A stretch of DNA of 64,000 bases from Mycobacterium sp. DL592 (GTDB lineage Bacteria; Actinomycetota; Actinomycetes; Mycobacteriales; Mycobacteriaceae). Of this stretch, positions 1 to 7,546 are shown one piece after another. The position numbers and the translations under genes were made by a program. Where the stretch lies: positions 4,231,064 to 4,295,063 of the forward strand of contig NZ_CP050192.1 in assembly GCF_011694515.1 (NCBI RefSeq), written 5' to 3'. Below the pieces are notes generated by a model. The model saw only the letters and a program-made list of their open reading frames with translations. It searched no databases and was not told where the DNA came from. Every line of letters starts with the position of its first letter. Positions within the stretch are counted from its first letter, which is position 1.

Positions 1-33
1 CGATTCAACTGACGCTGCGACGAAGGAGCATCC

Positions 34-732
34 ATGAGCGGGCCGGTAAGTTATCGCAAGGACGACGCGATCGCCGTGATCACACTCGACGACGGCAAAG
101 TGAACGTGCTGAGCCCGAGCACGCTGCAGCACATCAACGACGCCCTCGATCGCGCCGAGGCTGACAACGCCGCAGCGGTGGTCCTGGCCGGCAACGAACG
201 GGTGTTCAGCGGTGGCTTCGACCTCAAGGTTTTCCGCTCCGGCGATATCGACGCCTCCATCGCGATGCTGCAGGCAGGTTTCAACCTGTCCCACCGCCTG
301 CTGTCGTTCCCCAAGCCGGTCGTCGCCGCCATCACCGGGCACGCGATCGCGATGGGCGGGTTCCTGGCATGCAGCTTCGATCATCGAATTGCCGCCCACG
401 CCTACAACTTCCAGGCCAATGAGGTGGCGATCGGGATGATCCTGCCCTACCCGGCGCTGGAGGTGCTGAAGCTGCGGCTGACCCCGTCGGCCTACCAGCA
501 GGCCGTCGGGCTGGCCAAGACGTTCTTCGGCGAAACCGCACTGGCCGGCGGCTGGGTCGACGAGATCGTGCTGCCCGACCAGGTGCTCCCCCGCGCCCTG
601 GAGGCCGCCCAGGAGTTCACCACGTTGACCCCGGGGGCCCACCTTGCCAGCAAGCTGCGGGCCAGGCAGGCCACTCTCGATGCGATGCGCCACGGTATCG
701 ACAACATCCATACCGAGTTCGGGCTGTCCTAG
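34..732 (+). CDS. Enoyl-CoA hydratase/isomerase (crotonase) family protein
   Basis: A 232-aa crotonase-fold protein expected to act on acyl-CoA thioesters in the cytosol. The two oxyanion-hole segments are visible around residues 53-64 (GNERVFSGGFDL) and 102-112 (GHAIAMGGFLA). The glutamate equivalent to Glu164 of rat hydratase is present (Glu130 in NEVAIGM). The position of the other catalytic glutamate, Glu144, is Phe110, so classical hydratase chemistry is doubtful and isomerase or hydrolase activity is equally possible. The ATG follows a GAAGGAG ribosome-binding site at 22-28. It is the first gene of a tight operon with a TetR regulator and two SDR dehydrogenases, which suggests a small catabolic unit for an acyl-CoA or alicyclic substrate (inference). 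Confidence 0.85.
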   Translation: MSGPVSYRKDDAIAVITLDDGKVNVLSPSTLQHINDALDRAEADNAAAVVLAGNERVFSGGFDLKVFRSGDIDASIAMLQAGFNLSHRLLSFPKPVVAAITGHAIAMGGFLACSFDHRIAAHAYNFQANEVAIGMILPYPALEVLKLRLTPSAYQQAVGLAKTFFGETALAGGWVDEIVLPDQVLPRALEAAQEFTTLTPGAHLASKLRARQATLDAMRHGIDNIHTEFGLS

Positions 733-735
733 TCC

Positions 736-1326
736 GTGCCGAGGGTCAAGCAGCGCACCCCCGAGCTGCGCGACCGGGTGGTCGACGTGGCGGTGGCCAC
801 GTTGTGCGAGAACGGCATGTCCGGTTTCACCACGCGACGGGTGGCCGAGCGCGCCGGCACCTCGGTGCCCGCGGTGTACGAGCTGTTCGACGACAAGGCC
901 GGCCTGCTGCGGGCGGTCTTCTTCGAAGGGTTCCACCGCCTCGGCCGCCAGCTTGCCGGGCTGCAGGAAACCGCTGACCCGCTGGCGGACCTGCGCGCCG
1001 TGATCCCGGTGTTCCGGCGGTTCTGCCTGGACTACCCGCCACTGGCCCGGGTGATGTTCAGCCGCCCGTTCCAGGATCTCGACCCCGGCCCCGAGCAGAC
1101 CGGGGCCGCGCCGACCGTGCGGGAGATCCTCGTCGGCAAGGTGCAGCGCTGCATCGCCGCCGGCACACTCTCCGGTGATCCGGTCGACATCGCGCACGTA
1201 TTGCTAGCTCTGGCACAGGGTTTGGCCGTGCAAGAGGCGGGCGGCTGGCTGGGCTCCTCGGCCGTCTCGGTCAACCGCCGCTGGGACGTCGGGGTGCAGG
1301 CCGTGCTGGCCGGGTTCGGCCGGTAG
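736..1326 (+). CDS. TetR/AcrR family transcriptional regulator
   Basis: A 196-aa regulator with an N-terminal TetR helix-turn-helix at about residues 12-55 (FTTRRVAERAGTSVPAVYEL, then FDDKAGLLRAVF). The C-terminal ligand-binding half is helical and unassigned. It starts at GTG 736, three bases after the crotonase stop, and ends one base before the next SDR gene, so it is embedded in the operon it probably controls. No operator is visible inside the window because the operon promoter lies at or beyond its left edge. The family is certain; the ligand and targets are unknown. Confidence 0.85.
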   Translation: MPRVKQRTPELRDRVVDVAVATLCENGMSGFTTRRVAERAGTSVPAVYELFDDKAGLLRAVFFEGFHRLGRQLAGLQETADPLADLRAVIPVFRRFCLDYPPLARVMFSRPFQDLDPGPEQTGAAPTVREILVGKVQRCIAAGTLSGDPVDIAHVLLALAQGLAVQEAGGWLGSSAVSVNRRWDVGVQAVLAGFGR

Positions 1327-1327
1327 C

Positions 1328-2074
1328 GTGCCGAGGATGGGACGCGTCGACGGCAAGGTCGCAGTCATCAGCGGCGCCGCGCGCGGCATGGGCGCCTCGC
1401 ACGCCCGACTGCTGGTCAGCGAGGGTGCCAAGGTCGTCCTCGGTGATGTGTTGGACGACGAGGGCATGGCAGTCGCCGACGAGCTCGGTGACGCCGCGCG
1501 GTATGTGCACCTAGACGTCACCGATCCTGACCACTGGGCGGGCGCCGTCGACACGGCGCTGCACGCGTTCGGCAAGCTCGACGTGCTGGTGAACAACGCG
1601 GGCATCGTCTACCGGCGCACGTTGGGCAATCTGGAACCCGAACGCTGGCAACGCGTTCTCGACGTCAACCTCACCGGGACAATGCTGGGCATCAAGTCGG
1701 CGATCGAGCCGATGATCGCCGCCGGCGGCGGCTCGATCATCAACATGTCCTCGATCCAGGGTATGCGCGGCACTCCGGGAAACCACGGCTACGTCGCCTC
1801 CAAGTGGGCGATCCGCGGACTGACCAAGTCCGCCGCATTGGAGCTGGCGCCCAACAACATTCGGGTGAACTCGCTGCATCCGGGGATGGTCCGCACCCCG
1901 ATGACCGCGCACATGCCCGAAGATCTGGTCGCCGCACCCCTGGGTCGGATCGCCGAGCCCGTCGAGGTGTCAACGTTCGTGTTGTTCCTGGCCAGTGACG
2001 AGTCCTCTTTCGCCACCGGCTCAGAATTCGTCATGGACGGCGGCCTGATCGCCGACGTCCCGCACCGGAGGTGA
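1328..2074 (+). CDS. SDR family oxidoreductase (classical, probably NAD-dependent)
   Basis: A 248-aa classical short-chain dehydrogenase. The Rossmann glycine motif SGAARGMG is at residues 15-22, Asp40 ends strand beta-2 (typical of NAD(H) preference), NNAG is at 89-92, and the catalytic residues are Ser142, Tyr155 and Lys159 (YVASK). The sequence resembles mycobacterial 3-alpha/20-beta-hydroxysteroid dehydrogenase-like SDRs, but the substrate cannot be read from sequence. GTG 1328 follows the regulator stop by one base; ATG 1337 (MGRVDGK) is an alternative start that fits family N-termini better but has no clear ribosome-binding site. The next SDR gene follows almost immediately, so two sequential oxidations in one pathway are plausible. 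Confidence 0.85.
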   Translation: MPRMGRVDGKVAVISGAARGMGASHARLLVSEGAKVVLGDVLDDEGMAVADELGDAARYVHLDVTDPDHWAGAVDTALHAFGKLDVLVNNAGIVYRRTLGNLEPERWQRVLDVNLTGTMLGIKSAIEPMIAAGGGSIINMSSIQGMRGTPGNHGYVASKWAIRGLTKSAALELAPNNIRVNSLHPGMVRTPMTAHMPEDLVAAPLGRIAEPVEVSTFVLFLASDESSFATGSEFVMDGGLIADVPHRR

Positions 2075-2076
2075 GT

Positions 2077-2841
2077 ATGGGCCGTTTCGAGAATCGTGTC
2101 GCGATCGTCACCGGCGCGGGCGCATCTGACGGGATCGGCTTCGCCGTCGCCCGCCATCTTGTCGCCGAAGGAGCCCGGGTGGTGCTGGGCGCCACCAGTG
2201 ACCGCATTCACGACCGCGCCGGTGAACTCGGTTCTGCGGCAATCGGTGTGGTGGCCGACCTCACCGTAGACGGCGCCGCCGACACGCTGGTCGCCGCCGC
2301 CACCGAGGCCTGGGGGCGGCTCGACATTCTGGTGAACAACGCGGGAATGACCTCGGTGACCAGCGGGTGGGACACCGAAGCCGAGGTGCCGCAACTGTCG
2401 TTGCAGGACTGGGATTCCGCGATAGCGCGCAACATGACGACGGCGTTCCTGATGTGCCGGGCCGCGGTACCGGTGATGACCGCAGCAGGCTACGGGCGCA
2501 TCGTGACGGTGGGTTCGACGACCGGCACCGTCAACGCGATGCCCGGCCAGGCCACCTACACCGCGGCGAAGGCCGGGCTGGTCGGGTTGAGCCGTGCCCT
2601 GGCGCTGGAGGTGGTGCGCGACGGTGTGACGGTCAACGTCGTCGCGCCGGGCTACGTGCTCACGGGTTCACAGCTGGAGTTCGAGGCGGTCGCGGCATCG
2701 GCGGGACCGTTCGGTCGCAGCGGCACAACGGACGAGATCGCCTCGTGTGTGCTGTTTTTGGCTCATGAGACGGCCTCGTTCGTGACCGGTGCGGTGCTGG
2801 TGGCCGACGGCGGGCACAACCTGCCCGAGACCTGGACATGA
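2077..2841 (+). CDS. SDR family oxidoreductase
   Basis: A 254-aa short-chain dehydrogenase with TGAGASDGIG as glycine motif (about residues 12-21), NNAG near 87, and catalytic Ser147, Tyr161 and Lys165 (YTAAK). An ATG at 2077 is preceded by GGAGG at 2067-2071 with 5-base spacing, so it is preferred over an in-frame GTG at 2071, which would overlap the Shine-Dalgarno sequence. It is the last gene of the crotonase operon and is followed at once by a strong terminator hairpin. Compared with the preceding SDR it has a longer insertion after NNAG, so the two are paralogous but not recent duplicates. Confidence 0.85.
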   Translation: MGRFENRVAIVTGAGASDGIGFAVARHLVAEGARVVLGATSDRIHDRAGELGSAAIGVVADLTVDGAADTLVAAATEAWGRLDILVNNAGMTSVTSGWDTEAEVPQLSLQDWDSAIARNMTTAFLMCRAAVPVMTAAGYGRIVTVGSTTGTVNAMPGQATYTAAKAGLVGLSRALALEVVRDGVTVNVVAPGYVLTGSQLEFEAVAASAGPFGRSGTTDEIASCVLFLAHETASFVTGAVLVADGGHNLPETWT

Positions 2842-2871
2842 GTCGGCGGGGACCATCCGGTCCCCGCCGAC
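2842..2871. terminator. Strong bidirectional hairpin terminator
   Basis: A perfect 13-bp stem (GTCGGCGGGGACC at 2842-2854 with its complement at 2859-2871) closes a 4-base ATCC loop. It begins directly after the SDR stop codon and lies 19 bp before the stop of the convergent iniB-like gene, so it can serve both. It lacks a U-tract, as is common for mycobacterial terminators. Confidence 0.8.
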
Positions 2872-2890
2872 ATCGGACTGGCTCTGCGGT

Positions 2891-5125
2891 TCAGAAACCC
2901 AGGTGATGGTCGAACTGGTTGTGTGACGACAGGTCGGTGGCCGCCTGGGCGTGCGAGGCCGACGGGTCGTTACTGGCGTCGAACAGCGAGTGACTCGAGT
3001 AGTCGGTCGACGCATGGGCGGACTGGTCGACAGCGGAGTGATCCGGCGTCGGGGCCGCGACATGGGTCGCCGAGTCCGCGGCAACGTGCTGGTCGACGGT
3101 GGTCGACGCGTGGTTGCCGCCCACCGAGGTGGAGCCAGCGGCCGCGCCGCTGCCCTGGGCTGCGGTGATCACCGAGGCGCCCTGCGAGCCGGCGGCGACC
3201 TCGCCACCGCCGGATGCCGATCCGCCGGTGTTGATCACCGTGCCCTGGCTGGGCGAGCCCAGCTGCGTGTGCGTGCCGGTGACGGCACCACCGCTGGCGG
3301 TGCTGTGGCCGCCGAGGGCTGCGCTGTCCTGGCCGAGGATGTCGGCACTGCTGTTGAAGCTGTTGTGGGCGTTGGTATTTCCACCGACAGTCGTCTGTCC
3401 TGCCGATGCGGCAGCATCGGTCGAGCCGGCAGCCTGCACGGCGCTGTGCGCACCGAGCGTCGTCGCCTCGTGGGTGAGGAAGTCCGCACTTCCCCCCGCC
3501 GCCGCGCCCGCGGCCACGTTGGTGTGACCGTCGACGGTCGCACCCCCAGCAGGGGTTGCCACAGTGGCGGCGGTGTGTCCGCCGAATGCTCCACCGACGT
3601 TGGCCTGAGTACCGAATGCGCTGCCGACGTTGGCCTGTGTGCCGAATCCGCCACCCACGTTGGCCTGTCCGGCGGCACTCGACTGCCCGCCGAGTGCCGC
3701 GCCCTCGTTGTGGAGGAAGCTCGCCGCCGCGGTGTTGGTTGCTGCGGCCTGCGTGCTCAACGCGGCACCGCCGAGCGGGCTGACGATGCCTGCTGTGGTC
3801 GCGCTCGTCACCGCGGTGGTGCCGGACGCGCCCAGGCCTGCTCCGCCTAGACCGATCGCGCCGCCGCCGGCAGCCGCGGTCTGGTTGGCGAATCCGGCGC
3901 CGCCGAGTGGGCTGCTGAAGCCTGCGCTGGAGTTGCTGCTGAAGTTCCCCTGGGCGCCGACGCCGGTGTTGACGGTCGGCGAGCTGGAGTTGGCGCTCAG
4001 GGCCGTGCGCCGTTCGGCATCGACACCGCCGTTGGCCGAAAATCGGCTTCGGTCAAGGGCTTCGGCGCCTGCACCCGCGGCGAGTCCCGAGCCGATGTTG
4101 GCTCCGCCGCCGGCGTTGCCGCCGAACTGTGTGCCACCACCGAGGCCGGCATTGATGCCGCCGCCGAGTTCGGCTCCGCCACCGACGTTCCCACCGACGC
4201 CGAAGCCTGTACCGATGCCAGTGTGCGTGCCAGCACCGAGGCCGGCGTTGAAACCGCCGCCGAGTTCGGCTCCGCCGCCAACACCAATCTCTGAACCCAG
4301 ACCGGCATTGAAACCACCGCCGACCTCGGCGCCGCCACCGAGGCCAAACCCGGTGCCCAAGCCACCACCGACACCAGCACCAGCGCCGATCTCAGCACCC
4401 AACCCAGCCTCGAAACCACCACCGACCTCAGCACCGCCACCAACACCAAATCCCGTGCCCAAGCCGGTACCAACGCCAATCTCCGAACCGAGGCCGGCAT
4501 TGAAACCAGCACCGACCTCAGCACCGCCACCGAGGCCAAACCCGGTGCCCAAGCCGCCGCCGACACCAGCACCAGCGCCGATCTCAGTACCCAGGCCCGC
4601 CTCGAAACCACCACCGACCTCGGCTCCGCCACCAACACCAAAGCCCGTGCCCAACCCGGTACCGACACCGATCTCCGAGCCCAGCCCAGCCTGAACACCA
4701 CCGCCAATCTCAGCGCCACCACCGATGCCCAGGCCCGTGCCCAGGCCAAGGCCGGTCGACAGCCCGGTTTCGAGGCCACCACTCAACGCGGTGCCCAGCC
4801 CGGCTCCGATACCCTCGCCGATCCCGGCCGCCAAGCCGGTGCCGGCGTCGGCTCCGACTTGCAGCGCTTGGTCACCGATCACCGCGGCGTCGCCGACGGG
4901 TGCGAATCCGAACTGATCCGACACCGCGTGGGCCAGGCCGGCCACCGGATCCGCCCCGGACAATTGCAGGCCCGGAACAGCGGAGGCGGCGACGGACTGG
5001 AGTTCCTGCGGGCTGACGTCGGCCAGCCCGGCATTCGCAAGCGCGGCGTTCGGGTCCGCGACGAACGTCTGCGCGGCGTTTTCATTGGCGAACAGATCGA
5101 GGATGAACTGCAGCAGGGTGTCCAT
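2891..5125 (-). CDS. IniB N-terminal domain protein, Gly/Ala-rich repeat protein
   Basis: A 744-aa protein. Residues 1-75 match the IniB N-terminal domain (MDTLLQFILDLF at the start, later SAVPGLQLSGADPVAGL). In M. tuberculosis IniB belongs to the isoniazid-inducible iniBAC operon; its function is not established. After residue 95 the protein is almost entirely Gly/Ala/Glu/Phe repeats, including two consecutive 64-residue units (147-210 and 211-274). The C-terminal third is Ser/Ala/Thr/His-rich and ends FDHHLGF. No transmembrane segment or classical signal peptide is evident. It is longer than M. tuberculosis IniB (479 aa) and no iniA or iniC dynamin gene is adjacent. The ATG has an AAAGG-type ribosome-binding site. 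A cell-envelope or filament-like role is only a guess. Confidence 0.8.
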   Translation of the reverse strand: MDTLLQFILDLFANENAAQTFVADPNAALANAGLADVSPQELQSVAASAVPGLQLSGADPVAGLAHAVSDQFGFAPVGDAAVIGDQALQVGADAGTGLAAGIGEGIGAGLGTALSGGLETGLSTGLGLGTGLGIGGGAEIGGGVQAGLGSEIGVGTGLGTGFGVGGGAEVGGGFEAGLGTEIGAGAGVGGGLGTGFGLGGGAEVGAGFNAGLGSEIGVGTGLGTGFGVGGGAEVGGGFEAGLGAEIGAGAGVGGGLGTGFGLGGGAEVGGGFNAGLGSEIGVGGGAELGGGFNAGLGAGTHTGIGTGFGVGGNVGGGAELGGGINAGLGGGTQFGGNAGGGANIGSGLAAGAGAEALDRSRFSANGGVDAERRTALSANSSSPTVNTGVGAQGNFSSNSSAGFSSPLGGAGFANQTAAAGGGAIGLGGAGLGASGTTAVTSATTAGIVSPLGGAALSTQAAATNTAAASFLHNEGAALGGQSSAAGQANVGGGFGTQANVGSAFGTQANVGGAFGGHTAATVATPAGGATVDGHTNVAAGAAAGGSADFLTHEATTLGAHSAVQAAGSTDAAASAGQTTVGGNTNAHNSFNSSADILGQDSAALGGHSTASGGAVTGTHTQLGSPSQGTVINTGGSASGGGEVAAGSQGASVITAAQGSGAAAGSTSVGGNHASTTVDQHVAADSATHVAAPTPDHSAVDQSAHASTDYSSHSLFDASNDPSASHAQAATDLSSHNQFDHHLGF
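4304..4687 (-). repeat. Two tandem 192-bp coding repeats inside the iniB-like gene
   Basis: Two direct units of 192 bp (4496-4687 and 4304-4495) encode 64-residue blocks that differ at very few residues (for example GLGTEIGA versus GLGAEIGA and GAGFNA versus GGGFNA). Each unit is itself built of a 30- and a 34-residue half. The near identity at DNA level, for example the shared aggccaaacccggtgccc, points to recent duplication and possible length polymorphism. Confidence 0.8.
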
Positions 5126-5491
5126 GAAGAAGTGCCTTTCGTCTCTGGAGAGAAGCTCTACCCCGGCTGGCCGGGTGACTTACCGCCACGTTATGAACAA
5201 CGCCGAGCCCCCAACATGGGGCGCACTCCCCTGCCCGATAGGGCCCCTACCGGGATAACCCAGCAATCCCCATTAGGGGATTAGGGGATCGAGCTTTCGC
5301 TACCGGGCGTGAGCAGGCGCTTCTTTGACTGAACACCCATATGTCCTGATCAGATCCAACACCGCGGGCACCACCCGCCGCCAAGGCGATTCCGAATCGT
5401 TACCTCGTTATTGACAGGCGCGATACTTACAGCAAAGCAAGCGACGCTTTCGTCCGTCCCCGGGGGACGGGCGTGGGCACCGGGTGAACGG
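5126..5491. other. Intergenic region upstream of the iniB-like gene
   Basis: A 366-bp stretch with no supported gene. It contains an inverted repeat AATCCCC-ATTA-GGGGATT at 5265-5282 and a nearby TAGGGCCCCTA palindrome-like element about 140-170 bp upstream of the iniB-like start; these may be regulatory, but I do not recognise them. The hairpin at 5454-5470 belongs to the UsfY-like gene. No convincing -10/-35 pair was identified. Confidence 0.4.
5454..5470 (-). terminator. Hairpin downstream of the UsfY-like gene
   Basis: CCGTCCCC at 5454-5461 pairs perfectly with GGGGACGG at 5463-5470. It lies 21 bp beyond the stop codon of the UsfY-like gene and is the obvious candidate for its terminator. 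Confidence 0.5.
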
Positions 5492-5803
5492 TTAAGCGCT
5501 CGAGTGGTTCTGCCAGTGGTCTGGATGGTCAGCCAGCCACCGCCGCTCCACCCGTTGCACGCGGTGGTGTTCGGCGGTGATGGCCAGACCACCGGCGATC
5601 AACAGTCCTGCAGCCACCGAGATCAGCGTCATCAACAGCTCGTGGTGGTTGTAGGCAAGGGCGGCAACCACCCCGGCCAAACCGACCACACCCAGAGCGA
5701 TGAGGAGTAATCCCGGCAGCCACAGGGTGTCGACGAACGATTCGCCGGCATGCGGCTGAGTGGTTCGCGCGTGATCCACCGGATCGCGATATGCACCCTT
5801 CAT
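5492..5803 (-). CDS. UsfY-like small membrane protein
   Basis: A 103-aa protein with two predicted transmembrane helices (about residues 28-50 and 54-74). The N-terminal block YRDPVDHARTTQPHAGES strongly resembles UsfY, the protein encoded next to the sigF operon in mycobacteria; its biochemical role is unknown. The C-terminal tail is basic and histidine-rich (AEHHRVQRVERRWLADHP). ATG 5803 is preceded by AAGGGAG with 6-base spacing. A perfect CRP-type palindrome lies 43 bp upstream, suggesting cAMP/CRP control rather than, or in addition to, SigF; no clear SigF promoter (GTTT...GGGTA) is seen. It is a stand-alone gene here, probably a UsfY paralogue. Confidence 0.7.
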   Translation of the reverse strand: MKGAYRDPVDHARTTQPHAGESFVDTLWLPGLLLIALGVVGLAGVVAALAYNHHELLMTLISVAAGLLIAGGLAITAEHHRVQRVERRWLADHPDHWQNHSSA

Positions 5804-5846
5804 GGCGTCTCCCTTCCGCGAAGAGACACCCCCAGCCTACGCTCGC

Positions 5847-5862
5847 TGTGAGCTAGCTCACA
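5847..5862. promoter_or_regulatory. CRP-type operator (perfect 16-bp palindrome)
   Basis: TGTGAGCTAGCTCACA is a perfect palindrome (20 bp including flanking GC/GC, 5845-5864) and matches the TGTGA-N6-TCACA consensus of CRP-family regulators, including the mycobacterial form with T at position 8. It is nested inside a second inverted repeat, CCCCCAG at 5829-5835 and CTGGGGG at 5872-5878. It sits 43 bp upstream of the UsfY-like start codon; on the other side the nearest gene is the stop of the metallothionein-like gene. Confidence 0.75.
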
Positions 5863-5984
5863 GCTCAATTCCTGGGGGCGACAGTCCCGGCGAGGGTGCG
5901 CCTAGTGTCGGCGCTGGCGGCGTGTCGGCGGGCCGACACGCACGCTCGCGGAAGCCGTCACCGGTTGCCGGCATCGGCCGCAGG

Positions 5985-6083
5985 CTAGTCGGACTTACCG
6001 CAGCTGCAGCTGTCTCCGCACGTGCAGTTCTGGCAGGTACAGCTGGCATTGGTACAGGTGGACGTCGTTGTCTGGTCGCTCAT
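5985..6083 (-). CDS. Short Cys-rich metallothionein-like peptide
   Basis: A 32-aa peptide, MSDQTTTSTCTNASCTCQ followed by NCTCGDSCSCGKSD. It has seven cysteines at positions 10, 15, 17, 20, 22, 26 and 28, mostly as C-x-C and C-x4-C pairs, and no hydrophobic residues, which is the hallmark of a soft-metal-binding metallothionein. It is shorter than M. tuberculosis MymT (53 aa) and not closely similar, so it is called by composition. An AGGATGG ribosome-binding site lies 5 bases upstream of ATG 6083, and a CsoR-type inverted repeat lies just upstream of that, which supports copper-induced expression and cytosolic Cu(I) sequestration (inference). It follows the L,D-transpeptidase stop by 43 bp. 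Confidence 0.75.
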   Translation of the reverse strand: MSDQTTTSTCTNASCTCQNCTCGDSCSCGKSD

Positions 6084-6093
6084 GACAACCATC

Positions 6094-6114
6094 CTATACC
6101 TCCGGGGGGTATAG
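6094..6114 (-). promoter_or_regulatory. CsoR/RicR-type copper operator
   Basis: CTATACCTCC-G-GGGGGTATAG is an inverted repeat with 10-bp arms and a single mismatch. A TACC...GGTA palindrome with a G-tract centre is the form seen in operators of CsoR-family Cu(I) repressors. It ends 11 bp upstream of the metallothionein-like ATG, where a bound repressor would block transcription. No CsoR/RicR gene is in the window, so the regulator would act in trans. Confidence 0.6.
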
Positions 6115-6126
6115 AAATCCCACGCG

Positions 6127-7398
6127 CTACGGCTTAGGCGTCAGCGCGCTGCCCTTGAGCCACTCATTCCACGGCAGCGACCAGTCGCCGTTCTGCCAGA
6201 TCGCCAGCCCCGGCCCACCGGTACCGCGGACCTCGACGACGTCGCCGGGCTGGGAGAAGTTGAAGAACCAGGCGGCGTTCTCACCGTTGAGGTTCAGGCA
6301 CCCGTGCGAGGTATTGGTGTTGCCCTGCGCCCACGTGGTGGCGTTGAGCTGGTGCAGATAGATGCCGTCGGTGCTGATCCGGGTGGCGTAGGGAATCTTG
6401 AGCTTGTAGCCCATCGACGACGCAACCGGCAGACCGTAGGTCGACGAGTCCATCGTCACCTCTTCGGCCTTGTCGATCACGGTGTAGACCCCGGGCGGGG
6501 TCCAGAACGAAAACGTCCGTCCCGCAATGGTTTCGGTACCACCACGGCCCATGGACGTCGGCATGGCGCGCACCAGTTTGCCGTTGTCGAAGACGTTGAC
6601 GGTCTTGGTGGCGTCGTCGGCGATCGACACGTGCGCGTCGCCGATCGTCAGCGTCGCCGTCTCGTTGTTCTGGCCGTACAGACCGTCGCCGAGTCGCATC
6701 CCGAACATGTTGGCCGTAACCGTGACCGTGGTGCCGGGGCTGTAGTACGTCTCCGGGCGCCAATGAGCGGTGGCGTCGTCAACCCAGTACCAGGAGCCCT
6801 TCACCGGTGGGTTGGCCGTCACCACCAGCTGGCGTTCAGCGGCGGCCTTGTCGGTGATCGGCTCGTCAAAGCGCGCGGAGATGATGGTGCCGATGCCGTA
6901 GCGCTGGTCCTCGTGGATCGGCAGACCGCCGGGCGTCTCCAGGTACACCGCGGTCAGGTTGTTCGGCGTTGCCGTTGCGAAAGTGGTGGTGCGGGCCAAC
7001 GGCACACCGCTGGTGCCGCGGCTGGCGACCTGCAAGGTGTAGTTGCGGCCGTACTTCAGCTGCTCGGTCGGCTGCCACGACGTACCGTCGGGCGACAGCG
7101 CCCCGGCAACGGTGTTGCCGTAGTCGTCGACCAGGGAGACGTTGGTGATGCTGCCGGCCACGACCCGCGCCGAGACCCGGCTCAGCGGGCTCAAGTCAGC
7201 GGAGCCGTTCGCCGGAGCAACGCCCAGCAGCGGCGGCTGCGGGGCCGCAGGCGGGGCCGGGGCCGCCGCAGCAGCAGCAGTCGGGGTCTTACAGCCGTCC
7301 TGGCACCCGGGCAAGCCGGCGACGTCGCTGCCGAGAACTGCGAGGAGCAACGCGCCCACGACCAAGATCGCCGTGCTTGCACGACCGGGACGACTCAC
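6127..7398 (-). CDS. L,D-transpeptidase (YkuD domain) with Ig-like domains
   Basis: A 423-aa envelope enzyme. It has an N-terminal signal/anchor (ILVVGALLLAVLG), then an Ala/Pro linker, two Ig-like domains (about residues 60-140 and 145-255) and a C-terminal YkuD catalytic domain (about 258-395). The catalytic motif SHGCLN is at 364-369 with nucleophile Cys367, and the upstream histidine is in YLHQ. Family members make 3-3 peptidoglycan crosslinks insensitive to most penicillins. GPGLAIWQNGDWSLPWNEW near the end matches the C-terminal cap of LdtMt2-type enzymes. The start is GTG 7398 with GGAG upstream. A strict lipobox is absent, although LPGC at 29-32 comes close. The neighbouring gene is a close paralogue, so the pair arose by tandem duplication. 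Confidence 0.9.
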   Translation of the reverse strand: MSRPGRASTAILVVGALLLAVLGSDVAGLPGCQDGCKTPTAAAAAAPAPPAAPQPPLLGVAPANGSADLSPLSRVSARVVAGSITNVSLVDDYGNTVAGALSPDGTSWQPTEQLKYGRNYTLQVASRGTSGVPLARTTTFATATPNNLTAVYLETPGGLPIHEDQRYGIGTIISARFDEPITDKAAAERQLVVTANPPVKGSWYWVDDATAHWRPETYYSPGTTVTVTANMFGMRLGDGLYGQNNETATLTIGDAHVSIADDATKTVNVFDNGKLVRAMPTSMGRGGTETIAGRTFSFWTPPGVYTVIDKAEEVTMDSSTYGLPVASSMGYKLKIPYATRISTDGIYLHQLNATTWAQGNTNTSHGCLNLNGENAAWFFNFSQPGDVVEVRGTGGPGLAIWQNGDWSLPWNEWLKGSALTPKP

Positions 7399-7546
7399 CG
7401 AAATTCACTCCAGAGCTGGTCGACGATATGTTGCCGGCGTCACCATTGACGACTGAGATCATAGACGGAAACCCGCTCCCATTTCGACGTGACGACAGCG
7501 GTACCAGCGGTGGCCTGCAGCAAAGACCGGTCACCTAGCGGCTGGG

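Noticed and set aside
2951..3850. A 299-codon Arg/Gly/Val-rich + strand frame
   Set aside because: Antisense shadow of the 3' half of the iniB-like gene, with no domain and no proper start.
4304..4687. Regular repeats considered as a CRISPR array
   Set aside because: The 192-bp units are in frame and encode Gly-rich protein repeats; there are no short identical repeats separated by unique spacers.
3630..4694. A 354-codon Pro-rich open frame on the + strand
   Set aside because: It is antisense to the Gly/Ala repeat region of the iniB-like gene; Pro/Ala-rich reading is the mirror of GGC/GGT glycine codons and there is no ribosome-binding site.
5802..6137. A 111-codon + strand frame across the CRP site and metallothionein-like gene
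   Set aside because: It would run through the palindrome and operator, has no ribosome-binding site or recognisable domain, and opposes the better-supported Cys-rich gene.
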